Assembly (NCBI RefSeq): GCF_014280965.1
Contig: NZ_JACODZ010000007.1
Span: forward strand, 186,001 to 250,000
Direction of reading: 5' to 3'
Source of the DNA: Echinicola salinicaeni
GTDB taxonomy: Bacteria; Bacteroidota; Bacteroidia; Cytophagales; Cyclobacteriaceae
Length of the DNA: 64,000 bases
In this document: positions 1 through 7,519 of the stretch, piece by piece
Layout of the letters: each line of letters begins with the position of its first letter
Position numbering within the stretch: position 1 is the first letter of the stretch
The notes under the pieces: generated by a model
Told to the model about the DNA's origin: nothing
What the model saw: the letters and a program-made list of their open reading frames with translations, nothing else
Databases searched by the model: none
Made by a program: the position numbers and the translations under genes

Positions 1-2665
1 CATCAAGGTCCTTGTATTTCACATCACCTGGTCCGTAGAAGAACCAACCGCTTTCGTATAGTGACTGGGAAGGTATCCCCTCCTTCATCACATATTTACC
101 ATTTTCCAACAATAAGTCACCATTACCATCTTTTACAAAATCATCCTCCGTAAACAATCGGTCAGTTTCATAACCCCAAATTTCACCAAGGGTCCTCCCC
201 ACTCTGTTGGAATATATACTCTTATTATCTGCAAATTCCGTGATGCGTTCTTTGAAATCAGAAAGCATGGCTGTAGCATTAAGGTTTAGGCCATTTCCGA
301 ATGAATGGCTATAATCAATGGCCAATTCCCAACCAGTGGTCTCCAATTCACCAAGGTTTTGTTTAGTTGCACCAGTACCATAAGATGCAGGAAGTACCTC
401 TCCAGCACTGTGCATATCACTGGTGGTTCTCCTGTACCAATCAAAGGTCAAACCTAACTTATCCTGGAAGAATCGAGCATCAAAGCCATAATCCAAGGTA
501 GTCACAGTCTCCCAAGTCAGTGAGGAAGGCAAAGCGCCAGGTGTCCCGAAAGTCAATTGGTTATTACTGCCATTTAACCATCCAGAAGAATAGGAGCCCA
601 TGATCCTATATATATCGCTCAAATAGGCGTTTTGATTGCCAATGGCTCCCCATGAAGCCCTCAGTTTCAAGAAGGACATCACATTGGTTACTGGCTCCAT
701 GAATGGTTCTTCCGTGATGACATAACCAGCAGACATAGAAGGGAAGAATGCCCATCTTGCTGTTGGTGAAAGCCTCGAAGAGCCATCATAACGTCCGTTC
801 AACTCTAAAAAATATTTTTCCTTATAGTTATAATTGATCCTACTGAAAGCCCCCATTGTAGCCCACTGGTTTCTCGCACCTCCTACAAACTGATCTCCAG
901 AAGCCAAGTCAAGTTCACCTCTATCCAAATCCATCAGATCTCTTCTTTGGGAACTGTGGTACCAGTATTCATAGGATTCGATATCACCACCGGCCATAAA
1001 CTTGAAGGTATGATCACCAAATTGCTTATCATAAGTAGCGAATAACTTACCTACATTTCTATTGCTCCATGAAGAGCCATAAATCACCCGATTATAAGAA
1101 GCACTTGAATAAGGCGCGTATTGCAAATTGGCACCTGTTGCCCAAAAATTATAAGCGGAAACTACACCACCAGTTTGGTGATCATGGAAATTATTCGAAT
1201 CAAAGGTATAATTTGCGTTTATGGCCAAGCCTTTAACAGGACGAATTGTCGTTCCTAGGTTTATCCTGCTCAAAGAAGTGGTTTGTTCATTCATTTTTGC
1301 CTGACTAACCTCAGTCACAGCACTTCTGAATGGATAGCCTTCATAAGTTCCATATGGATAGGTCTTTGGCCATCTAAACAGATAATACCAAGGATCGTAT
1401 GTTTCACTACTAAAATAGAACGGCCTTGTAAACTGCGTCTTACTATAAAGCACTTTACCTCTAACTTCCATCCAATCCGTTACATCAGTATTGACGCTTA
1501 GGTCCAAAGAATAACGGTTAAACTCGTCCGGATTTACTTTTAACACACCATTTTGGCCAAGATATCCGACACCTAGTCGATAAGTCGTCTTGTCAGTTCC
1601 TCCAGCAACAGATAAATCATGCTTTTGTTGAGGTGTACGATCTCTCATGAACATATCCCCAGCATCCCAAGGACGATAAAAGAACAATCTGCCATCACGG
1701 ATTTCAAAATCTCTACCCAAAACCATTTCATTCCCTAAATTCTGACCACCATATTGCTGTTCCCACTCTCTCATTTTCTGTATCCCCTCTTCATCGAAAT
1801 ACATACCTACAACACCAAATACGTTGGTGGAAGGATTGGTTCTTTGCAAAGCTTTAAAGGCCATTTCTGCTCCTTCAGCTGCCGGAGCAATAACTGGCGT
1901 TTTGGTAGGAGTTGCCCATGAGAAGTTATTGGAATAATTGATCTTAGGCGCTTCACCTTTTTTACCTGTTTTGGTGGTGATCAAGATCACCCCCCAGGCA
2001 CCTCTGGAACCATAAATGGAAGCAGATGCGGCATCCTTCAAGACGGAGATAGACTCAATATCCTCAGGGTTGATCATTTGAAGGTTGGGCACTTCCACAT
2101 TGTCCACTAAGATCAAAGGTTGAGCACCACCGGAATTACTCAGTGTTCCTGTCATACCTCTCAGTCTTATTTGAGGATTCTGACCAATCTGACCACTTGG
2201 AGTAGTAATGGTCAATCCAGGAGTGGTCCCTTGTAAACCTCTTCCCACATCGGTAATTGGCCTTGACTCTAATACTTTCGTGTCTACTGTGGATACTGCT
2301 CCAGTAAGATCACTTCTCTTTTGTGTACCATAACCAACGACAACCACCTCTTGTAGTGATTTGGCCTCTGCCTCAAGAGCGACATTTATCGTTCCACCAC
2401 TAGCCACAGTTTGTTCCTGCGGAATCATCCCAATAAAGCTAAAAACCAGCACATCTCCCTGGCTTACTTCGATTTTATACTTTCCATCAATGTCCGATGA
2501 GACACCTTTGGTAGTCCCTTTGACCAAGATGCTCACTCCTGGTAAAGTAGTCCCATCATCAGCACTTGTCACCGTACCAGAAACATCGACTGTCTGGGCT
2601 AGTACCTGAAAATGGAACAGGAGAAAACAAATCGCTCCCAAAGAACAGCGTAAAAGTTTTTTCAT
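1..2665 (-). CDS. SusC/RagA-type TonB-linked outer-membrane importer (3' end outside window)
   Basis: An open frame of 888 codons runs from the ATG at 2665 to the left edge without a stop, so the C-terminal barrel strands lie outside the window. The N-terminus is a signal peptide ending near VLAQ. It is followed by a carboxypeptidase-regulatory-like beta-sandwich (DGTTLPGVSILVKGTTKG), the SusC-type linker EVVVVGYGTQKRSDLTGAV, the TonB plug (LRGMTGTLSN, ILVDNVEVP, SVLKDAASASIYGSRGA) and barrel sequence. There is no STN signalling domain, unlike the SusC at 53.8 kb. Such proteins import oligomers across the outer membrane together with a SusD lipoprotein, which would lie to the left. Its promoter carries the same dyad operator as the amidase and kinase-murQ promoters, so a muropeptide or glycan substrate is inferred, not shown. 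Confidence 0.93.
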   Translation of the reverse strand, partial: MKKLLRCSLGAICFLLFHFQVLAQTVDVSGTVTSADDGTTLPGVSILVKGTTKGVSSDIDGKYKIEVSQGDVLVFSFIGMIPQEQTVASGGTINVALEAEAKSLQEVVVVGYGTQKRSDLTGAVSTVDTKVLESRPITDVGRGLQGTTPGLTITTPSGQIGQNPQIRLRGMTGTLSNSGGAQPLILVDNVEVPNLQMINPEDIESISVLKDAASASIYGSRGAWGVILITTKTGKKGEAPKINYSNNFSWATPTKTPVIAPAAEGAEMAFKALQRTNPSTNVFGVVGMYFDEEGIQKMREWEQQYGGQNLGNEMVLGRDFEIRDGRLFFYRPWDAGDMFMRDRTPQQKHDLSVAGGTDKTTYRLGVGYLGQNGVLKVNPDEFNRYSLDLSVNTDVTDWMEVRGKVLYSKTQFTRPFYFSSETYDPWYYLFRWPKTYPYGTYEGYPFRSAVTEVSQAKMNEQTTSLSRINLGTTIRPVKGLAINANYTFDSNNFHDHQTGGVVSAYNFWATGANLQYAPYSSASYNRVIYGSSWSNRNVGKLFATYDKQFGDHTFKFMAGGDIESYEYWYHSSQRRDLMDLDRGELDLASGDQFVGGARNQWATMGAFSRINYNYKEKYFLELNGRYDGSSRLSPTARWAFFPSMSAGYVITEEPFMEPVTNVMSFLKLRASWGAIGNQNAYLSDIYRIMGSYSSGWLNGSNNQLTFGTPGALPSSLTWETVTTLDYGFDARFFQDKLGLTFDWYRRTTSDMHSAGEVLPASYGTGATKQNLGELETTGWELAIDYSHSFGNGLNLNATAMLSDFKERITEFADNKSIYSNRVGRTLGEIWGYETDRLFTEDDFVKDGNGDLLLENGKYVMKEGIPSQSLYESGWFFYGPGDVKYKDLD

Positions 2666-2792
2666 GTTTAACATTTTTTGATTGTTAGTTTAGTGAATTT
2701 TTTATCCCAATAGGAGTAGAAAAACTGTGATTATTGTTTTGCTTTTAGGGCCATTGTCATTTGTCCACAACTTTTCATATCTATTGGTTGCT

Positions 2793-2839
2793 CAAATTTT
2801 TCCATAATATCCATGCATTCCATCCCTGAAAACAGGGAT
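2793..2839 (-). promoter_or_regulatory. Dyad operator and -7 element of the SusC promoter
   Basis: Read on the minus strand, 2839-2822 is ATCCCTGTTTTCAGGGAT, a perfect 6-bp dyad with a 6-bp spacer. Exactly 21 nt further downstream lies AAAATTTG (2800-2793), which fits the TTTG half of the Bacteroidota -7 element (TAnnTTTG). The start codon is about 130 nt beyond, leaving a long 5' leader. The same operator at the same spacing and orientation occurs at 3712, 4679 and 5706. The site would cover the -33 region, as expected for an activator; that role is inference. Confidence 0.6.
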
Positions 2840-2894
2840 ATTATCAAATCACCATTAATCTAAAAAACATTAAAACTCCATTTATCGGCATAAA

Positions 2895-2927
2895 AAAAGG
2901 CCATGAAAATGTGTTTCATGACCTTTT
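2895..2927 (-). terminator. Intrinsic terminator after the amidase at 2945-3637
   Basis: The 14-bp arms 2895-2908 and 2914-2927 match at 13 of 14 positions around a 5-nt loop. On the minus strand the hairpin runs straight into a T-tract. It separates the amidase gene from the downstream SusC gene, which has its own promoter. Confidence 0.8.
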
Positions 2928-2944
2928 AGGGGAAGTATAGCAAC

Positions 2945-3637
2945 TTATTCCTTCTTTAGGGACGGAGACTCCTTAAGCTCCAAATCCTCTAAACGCTTTC
3001 TGATTTTTCGCATAAATTTCTCTCCGGGATCTGTTTTTACAGTTCTGTATCCCTCATCCAGCTCTTTCCATAATGGATGGCCTTCAAAAGCAGTATATTC
3101 ATAATGACCTATTACATACTCTATATCATATTTCCTCTTCAAATGCCTTACCAACTCTTCATTGGCTAACAATTGTGCTTTGGTCAGTGGTGCTTTTGCA
3201 CTGCCTACGTTTTCCACCCCAATGGCACAATGGTTCAATCCGATCACATGCCTGGCCATTATAGTATCGGGGAGCTGACGAAAGATGGTACCATCCCTGT
3301 CTATTAAATAATGCGATGAAACATTAAGCGAACCGGCGGAGGCAATGCCTCTGCGGCTACCTGGCAAATGCACAGGATTCATGGCATCGTAGGATCTTTC
3401 CAAGTTTGGAATGGCCGTCCAATGCAAAACAACCATTTTGGGCACAATGCTTGGCTCCTCTTGGACCATACCATAATGATCTTCCATATATGTCAAGGTG
3501 AGTGTTCTCCTCTCCTCATCAAATTTGATCGGCTTATAAAACACCCTATAAGTAGGATTGGAGCAAGCCCCAAAAAAAAGTGCGACCAAAACAATTAGCC
3601 CCAGCCTAACAAGCTTCATTTTCATTCTATCATTCAT
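2945..3637 (-). CDS. N-acetylmuramoyl-L-alanine amidase, family 2, lipoprotein
   Basis: 230 residues. The N-terminus is a lipoprotein signal peptide (hydrophobic stretch ending LFFGAC), so the enzyme is probably anchored in the outer membrane facing the periplasm. The rest is an Amidase_2/AmpD-like Zn domain: VVLHWTA carries the first histidine ligand, SSHYLIDRDGTIFRQLPD is the family core strand, and VIGHYEY and the TDPG motif supply the remaining ligand positions. Family members cleave the bond between MurNAc and L-Ala, releasing stem peptides from glycan. A second, different family-2 amidase lies at 4795, and both promoters carry the same operator. MKMKL, four residues in, is an alternative start. 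The family is clear; whether it acts on intact wall or on released fragments is not. Confidence 0.88.
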   Translation of the reverse strand: MNDRMKMKLVRLGLIVLVALFFGACSNPTYRVFYKPIKFDEERRTLTLTYMEDHYGMVQEEPSIVPKMVVLHWTAIPNLERSYDAMNPVHLPGSRRGIASAGSLNVSSHYLIDRDGTIFRQLPDTIMARHVIGLNHCAIGVENVGSAKAPLTKAQLLANEELVRHLKRKYDIEYVIGHYEYTAFEGHPLWKELDEGYRTVKTDPGEKFMRKIRKRLEDLELKESPSLKKE

Positions 3638-3682
3638 ATATCAAACTTTTCTCACTGATCACGACATAAAACATATTAAATT

Positions 3683-3729
3683 CCAACTTGACAATTAATA
3701 CTGATTATACCATCCCTGAAAACAGTGAT
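3683..3729 (-). promoter_or_regulatory. Dyad operator (one mismatch) and -7 element of the first amidase promoter
   Basis: On the minus strand 3729-3712 reads ATCACTGTTTTCAGGGAT, one base off the dyad found at three other promoters. At the conserved 21-nt distance lies CAAGTTGG (3690-3683), the weakest of the four -7-like elements. The dyad sits 74 bp upstream of the amidase start and about 205 bp upstream of the divergent response-regulator gene, so it might also serve that gene. Confidence 0.5.
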
Positions 3730-3934
3730 TTTTCCAAGAGACGCCATTCTCTTTAGTCAATAAAAAACTGTTCAAAACAACAGAAAAACGCATTTTTATA
3801 ATTTTACACTAGTATTCAAGCATTTTTCGCTATTTACCTTTTATGTAATTTCTATTTCAAAAAACCTTAAATTAGGCTTTATTCCAACAACAATAGAATA
3901 AGTTCATTTTATTTCAAGGCTAAAAAAGAATATC

Positions 3935-4570
3935 ATGATCAATGTACTGATTGCTGACGACCACCAAATGTTTATAGATGGCCTCAAAGCCATGCTATCT
4001 GATATACCTGGTATCAAAGTAGTTGCAGAAGCAATGAATGGCAAAGAGGCAATCAACTATTGTGATATTAGCCCGGTAGATATTGTGATCATGGATATTA
4101 ACATGCCTGTGATGGACGGTGTGGAGGCCACTAAAACCTTACTTAAGTCCCATAAATCCCTGAAAGTTCTGGGCCTATCCATGCATAATGACAGACATTT
4201 CATTTCTGATATGCTCAAAACAGGAGCTCAAGGATATATTTTAAAGAATACGGGAAAAAATGATTTGGTAGAAGCCATCCAAACACTCCATGCAGGAGGA
4301 ACCTATCTGGGTGAGGAAGTCAGCAAAACCCTAGTCAATAGCTTTATCAAAAAGCCTGGAAAAATGCAGGTCAATGAAAAACTATCCGATAGAGAAATGG
4401 AAGTCTTGGGATGTATAGCGAATGGACTCACCACCCAAGAAATTGGAGAACAGCTCTTTATTAGTAAAAACACTGTAGAAACCCACCGCAAGAACCTACT
4501 CTATAAACTTCGGGCGAAAAACACTGCTGAACTTGTCAATAATGCCTATAAAAAAGGGCTAATCAAATAA
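3935..4570 (+). CDS. NarL/FixJ-family two-component response regulator
   Basis: 211 residues. An N-terminal receiver domain has the acidic pair D8-D9, phospho-acceptor D54 in IVIMDINMP, and conserved K104 in YILKNTG. The C-terminus is a LuxR-type helix-turn-helix (LSDREMEVLGCIANGLT and ISKNTVETHRKNLLYKL). It would bind DNA as a dimer when phosphorylated, usually by a HisKA_3 kinase. The HisKA_3 protein at 10589-14731 is the only such kinase in the window and closes the same gene cluster, making it the likely partner. A dimeric LuxR-type regulator fits the 18-bp dyad found at four promoters around this gene; this pairing is inferred from position. Confidence 0.95.
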   Translation: MINVLIADDHQMFIDGLKAMLSDIPGIKVVAEAMNGKEAINYCDISPVDIVIMDINMPVMDGVEATKTLLKSHKSLKVLGLSMHNDRHFISDMLKTGAQGYILKNTGKNDLVEAIQTLHAGGTYLGEEVSKTLVNSFIKKPGKMQVNEKLSDREMEVLGCIANGLTTQEIGEQLFISKNTVETHRKNLLYKLRAKNTAELVNNAYKKGLIK

Positions 4571-4678
4571 TTTCATCTCTTCCAAGCTTTACTTGCCCCT
4601 ACTAATCACTCCATTTAAAAGAGTAGGGCAATGAATATTATTTTCATTCATTCTCCCCAATAATACCTCACCTCTCAA

Positions 4679-4725
4679 ATCCCTTTTTTCAGGGATTTTT
4701 AGCAAATATTTTATTTTGATATTTG
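4679..4725 (+). promoter_or_regulatory. Dyad operator and -7 element of the second amidase promoter
   Basis: 4679-4696 is ATCCCTTTTTTCAGGGAT, a perfect 6-bp dyad. After exactly 21 nt comes GATATTTG (4718-4725), a match to the TTTG part of the -7 consensus. The gene starts 70 nt further on, at 4795. Spacing and orientation equal those of the sites at 2822 and 5706. Confidence 0.62.
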
Positions 4726-4794
4726 TAGCTTGATTACTTATTCAGTTCAAAATTGTCTATTTTGAGCTTAATCACCACGAAACCCGAATGCTTA

Positions 4795-5679
4795 ATGAAA
4801 CTAATTCATTGTCTTGGTCTTATTTTGATCCTTGCATGCCTTTCATTTGCCTGCACCCCCAACCCTTATAAGTCCATCAACAAACAACATAAAAAAAAGG
4901 TAGAAGCTGCCACACAAAATATTCTTGAAATACCTAAAGCAGGTGAAGAGGGCGACACGACCAATGTCACCGATCTGTGGGTGGGCACTACCAACTTCAG
5001 TATAAGAAGGCCTAACTTTGTCATCATCCACCATACTGCACAAGACTCTCTTGAACAAACAATTAGAACATTTACTTTGCCTCGTACCCAAGTGAGTTCT
5101 CACTATGTGGTCAGTAAAGATGGTACCATTGTACAAATGCTCAATGATTACCTAAGATCTTGGCATGCGGGCCGAGGTAAATGGGGACATGATACGGACC
5201 TAAATAGTTCTTCTATAGGCATTGAATTGGATAATAATGGATCAGAGCCATTCACTACAGCGCAAATAGAAAGTTTATTAAGCTTGTTAAAGCGACTTAA
5301 AAACGATTATAATATCCCTACAGCTAATTTCATTGGCCATGCTGACATTGCCCCAGCCAGAAAAGTTGATCCTAGTGCCCACTTTCCCTGGCAAAAACTG
5401 GCCGAGGAAGGATATGGACTCTGGTATGATACTCATATGGTCACAGAAATAGGAATTCCTGATAAAAATGGCCAATATATATCCAAGGAGATAATGTTGG
5501 AGCCAGTTCCCAGCCATTTTAACCCAAAAGAAGCACTCCGCATCATTGGCTATGATGTGAGTGACTATACATCAGCCATCAGAGCCTTTAAAATTCATTT
5601 CATTCAAAAGAACCTTGACAGTGACTTGGACGATAATGACTTGAGAATCCTTCACAATCTGTACAGAAAATACCTTTAG
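4795..5679 (+). CDS. N-acetylmuramoyl-L-alanine amidase, AmpD/AmiD-like, lipoprotein
   Basis: 294 residues from the ATG at 4795. That start gives a proper lipoprotein signal peptide (MKLIHCLGLILILACLSFAC), whereas the in-frame TTG at 4753 would add 14 residues before it. The Zn-amidase domain has FVIIHHTA (ligand His), SSHYVVSKDGTIVQM, the substrate-site segment WHAGRGKW, IGIELDNNG and GHADIAPARKVDPS, which holds the second His and the Asp ligand. This is the canonical AmpD/AmiD layout. About 90 extra C-terminal residues resemble the helical peptidoglycan-binding-like tail of AmiD. The enzyme would strip stem peptides from muropeptides in the periplasm. It precedes the kinase-murQ operon and shares its promoter motif. 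Confidence 0.92.
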   Translation: MKLIHCLGLILILACLSFACTPNPYKSINKQHKKKVEAATQNILEIPKAGEEGDTTNVTDLWVGTTNFSIRRPNFVIIHHTAQDSLEQTIRTFTLPRTQVSSHYVVSKDGTIVQMLNDYLRSWHAGRGKWGHDTDLNSSSIGIELDNNGSEPFTTAQIESLLSLLKRLKNDYNIPTANFIGHADIAPARKVDPSAHFPWQKLAEEGYGLWYDTHMVTEIGIPDKNGQYISKEIMLEPVPSHFNPKEALRIIGYDVSDYTSAIRAFKIHFIQKNLDSDLDDNDLRILHNLYRKYL

Positions 5680-5705
5680 GAAGGATAATACAGTGATTGT
5701 ATTAA

Positions 5706-5752
5706 ATCCCTATTTTCAGGGATGCCTAAGGCCCCAAATAAAAACATCTTTG
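5706..5752 (+). promoter_or_regulatory. Dyad operator and -7 element of the kinase-murQ operon
   Basis: 5706-5723 is ATCCCTATTTTCAGGGAT, a perfect 6-bp dyad, followed after exactly 21 nt by CATCTTTG (5745-5752). The kinase start codon is at 5812. As no other operator or terminator is seen before 10.5 kb, this site probably drives the kinase, murQ, glycosidase and symporter genes together. Confidence 0.62.
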
Positions 5753-5811
5753 TATCATAAGTGATACCATAAGTTGGAGTAAATCACCCATTGCAAATAA
5801 AACTTGAGAAT

Positions 5812-6672
5812 ATGCTATTAATTGCTGATAGTGGATCAACCAAAACCGACTGGAGACTAGTGGATGACGAGGGCCATACCCTGAATTCGGTGCAATGTAA
5901 GGGGCTTAACCCTTACTTTTTATCAGAAGCAGAAATCGCTGGAATAATTCACAATGAAATTCTTCCTGAGGCCTCAAACATAGACAAAGTCATCTTTTAC
6001 GGAGCAGGTTGCGGACTTCCTGCAAAAGTGGAGCAGATGAAATCAGCCATTGAATCAGTGCTACCGGTAAAATATCCAACCGAAGTATATGGAGATATAT
6101 TAGGAGCTGCTAGAAGCTTATTGCAAGACCAACATGGCATCACCTGTATTCTCGGCACAGGAGCAAATTCCTGTGTATATGATGGTAAGCATATCATAGA
6201 AAATGTTCCTTCTTTGGGCTTCATCTTGGCTGACTGGGGAAGCGGGACGGTTCTTTGCAAAGACTTGATAGCTCAGGTCCTGCAGAAAAAACTTGACCCG
6301 GTAATCATTGCGGACTTCCATTCTACCTTTGACATGGACACCAGGCAGATTTTGGATAAAATCTATAATAAACCACAAGCCAATCGCTTTTTAGCTTCAT
6401 TTACACCTTTTCTGCTCAAACACTCCGACAACCCATCTTGCCAAAGAATCATCAAAGATAATTTCCGGCAATTCTTTGAATTCTATGTTCTTCCCTATGG
6501 AGCAAAAAACATGTCTTCATCAATTGCCTTTACCGGCTCCATTGCTTACCATTTTAGTGATTTCCTGCATGAAGTGGCAGAGGAATACGGCATTAAAATC
6601 AAAAACATTGTACAGCATCCCATGAACGGATTGGTAAAATACCACTGCCAAACAGTACCTGCAATCAAATAA
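5812..6672 (+). CDS. BadF/BadG-type amino-sugar kinase (MurK/GlcNAc-kinase-like)
   Basis: 286 residues from the ATG at 5812; a TTG seven codons upstream is less likely. The ASKHA-fold phosphate loops are clear: LIADSGSTKTDWRL (phosphate 1), ILGTGANSC (phosphate 2) and LADWGSGTVL. Members of this family phosphorylate GlcNAc, and MurK enzymes of the same family phosphorylate MurNAc and GlcNAc at C6. The next gene, six bases on, is murQ, which needs MurNAc-6-phosphate. That adjacency favours MurNAc kinase activity, which would be necessary here because no PTS (MurP) is present. The enzyme is cytoplasmic. It is the first gene of a probable four-gene operon under the dyad operator at 5706. Sugar specificity is inferred. 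Confidence 0.88.
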   Translation: MLLIADSGSTKTDWRLVDDEGHTLNSVQCKGLNPYFLSEAEIAGIIHNEILPEASNIDKVIFYGAGCGLPAKVEQMKSAIESVLPVKYPTEVYGDILGAARSLLQDQHGITCILGTGANSCVYDGKHIIENVPSLGFILADWGSGTVLCKDLIAQVLQKKLDPVIIADFHSTFDMDTRQILDKIYNKPQANRFLASFTPFLLKHSDNPSCQRIIKDNFRQFFEFYVLPYGAKNMSSSIAFTGSIAYHFSDFLHEVAEEYGIKIKNIVQHPMNGLVKYHCQTVPAIK

Positions 6673-6678
6673 TCGATA

Positions 6679-7503
6679 ATGACACGTCCAACAATCTATA
6701 CCACAGAGTCATCCTCTCTTTATGATAATTTAGAGGAAATGTCCACAGGGGAATTACTTAAAAGCATCAACCAAGAGGACCGAAAAGTTGCTAAAGCGGT
6801 GGATAAGGTGATACCACAAATTGAGCATTTAGTGGATGCAGCTGTAAAAAGCCTTCAAAATGGAGGAAGACTGTTCTATATTGGAGCAGGTACCTCAGGC
6901 AGGCTTGGAATCTTGGATGCGTCTGAAATACCTCCTACTTATGGCGCTTCACCCAATTTGGTAGTTGGACTCATTGCCGGAGGTGACTCAGCCATCCGAA
7001 CAGCGGTAGAAGGAGCTGAAGACGATCCTGATCAGGCATGGAAGGATCTAGAGAAGCACCAAATCAACAGCAAGGATATCTTGATAGGAATTGCCGCTTC
7101 AGGAAGAACCCCTTATGTCTTAGGCGGCTTAAAAGCAGCCCTAGAAAACGGTTTGGTCACCGGGAGTATCAGTTGCAATAAAAACGCAGCTATATCTCAG
7201 CCAGCCCATTTTCCTATTGAAGTAGAAGTAGGACCTGAATTTGTCACAGGGAGTACCAGAATGAAAGCAGGTACTGCCCAAAAATTGGTACTCAATATGA
7301 TCAGCACTAGTCTCATGATAAAATTGGGAAAAGTAAAAGGCAATAAAATGGTCAATATGCAGCTGAGCAATAATAAGCTTGTAGACAGAGGCACCAAAAT
7401 GGTCATGGAAGAAATCCCCAGCTTAGACTATAGCGCGGCCAATTCATTACTAAACAAGCATGGTTCCGTAAAAAAGGCCATTGAAGCTTATCAAAATCAA
7501 TAA
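6679..7503 (+). CDS. murQ: N-acetylmuramic acid 6-phosphate etherase
   Basis: 274 residues, near the 298 of E. coli MurQ. The SIS-domain signature is present (IGAGTSGRLGILDASEIPPT), and the two glutamates used for catalysis in the E. coli enzyme fall at the same numbers here, E83 (in DASEIPP) and E114 (in EGAEDDP). The C-terminal GSTRMKAGTAQKLVLNM segment is also typical. It cleaves the D-lactyl ether of MurNAc-6-P to give GlcNAc-6-P and D-lactate, the committed step of MurNAc salvage. The gene starts six bases after the kinase stop and 16 bases before the glycosidase, so co-transcription is likely. It is the strongest single sign that this cluster handles cell-wall sugars. Confidence 0.97.
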   Translation: MTRPTIYTTESSSLYDNLEEMSTGELLKSINQEDRKVAKAVDKVIPQIEHLVDAAVKSLQNGGRLFYIGAGTSGRLGILDASEIPPTYGASPNLVVGLIAGGDSAIRTAVEGAEDDPDQAWKDLEKHQINSKDILIGIAASGRTPYVLGGLKAALENGLVTGSISCNKNAAISQPAHFPIEVEVGPEFVTGSTRMKAGTAQKLVLNMISTSLMIKLGKVKGNKMVNMQLSNNKLVDRGTKMVMEEIPSLDYSAANSLLNKHGSVKKAIEAYQNQ

Positions 7504-7519
7504 CTATTAAACAATTTCC

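Noticed and set aside
2361-2609. Plus-strand ORF inside the SusC gene
   Set aside because: Antisense shadow of a well-supported coding frame, without family features. The same holds for many short frames opposite dnaE, thrA, otsAB and the second susC.
4753-4794. Upstream extension of the second amidase by 14 codons (TTG start)
   Set aside because: It places 14 polar residues ahead of a clear lipoprotein signal peptide that starts at the ATG at 4795.
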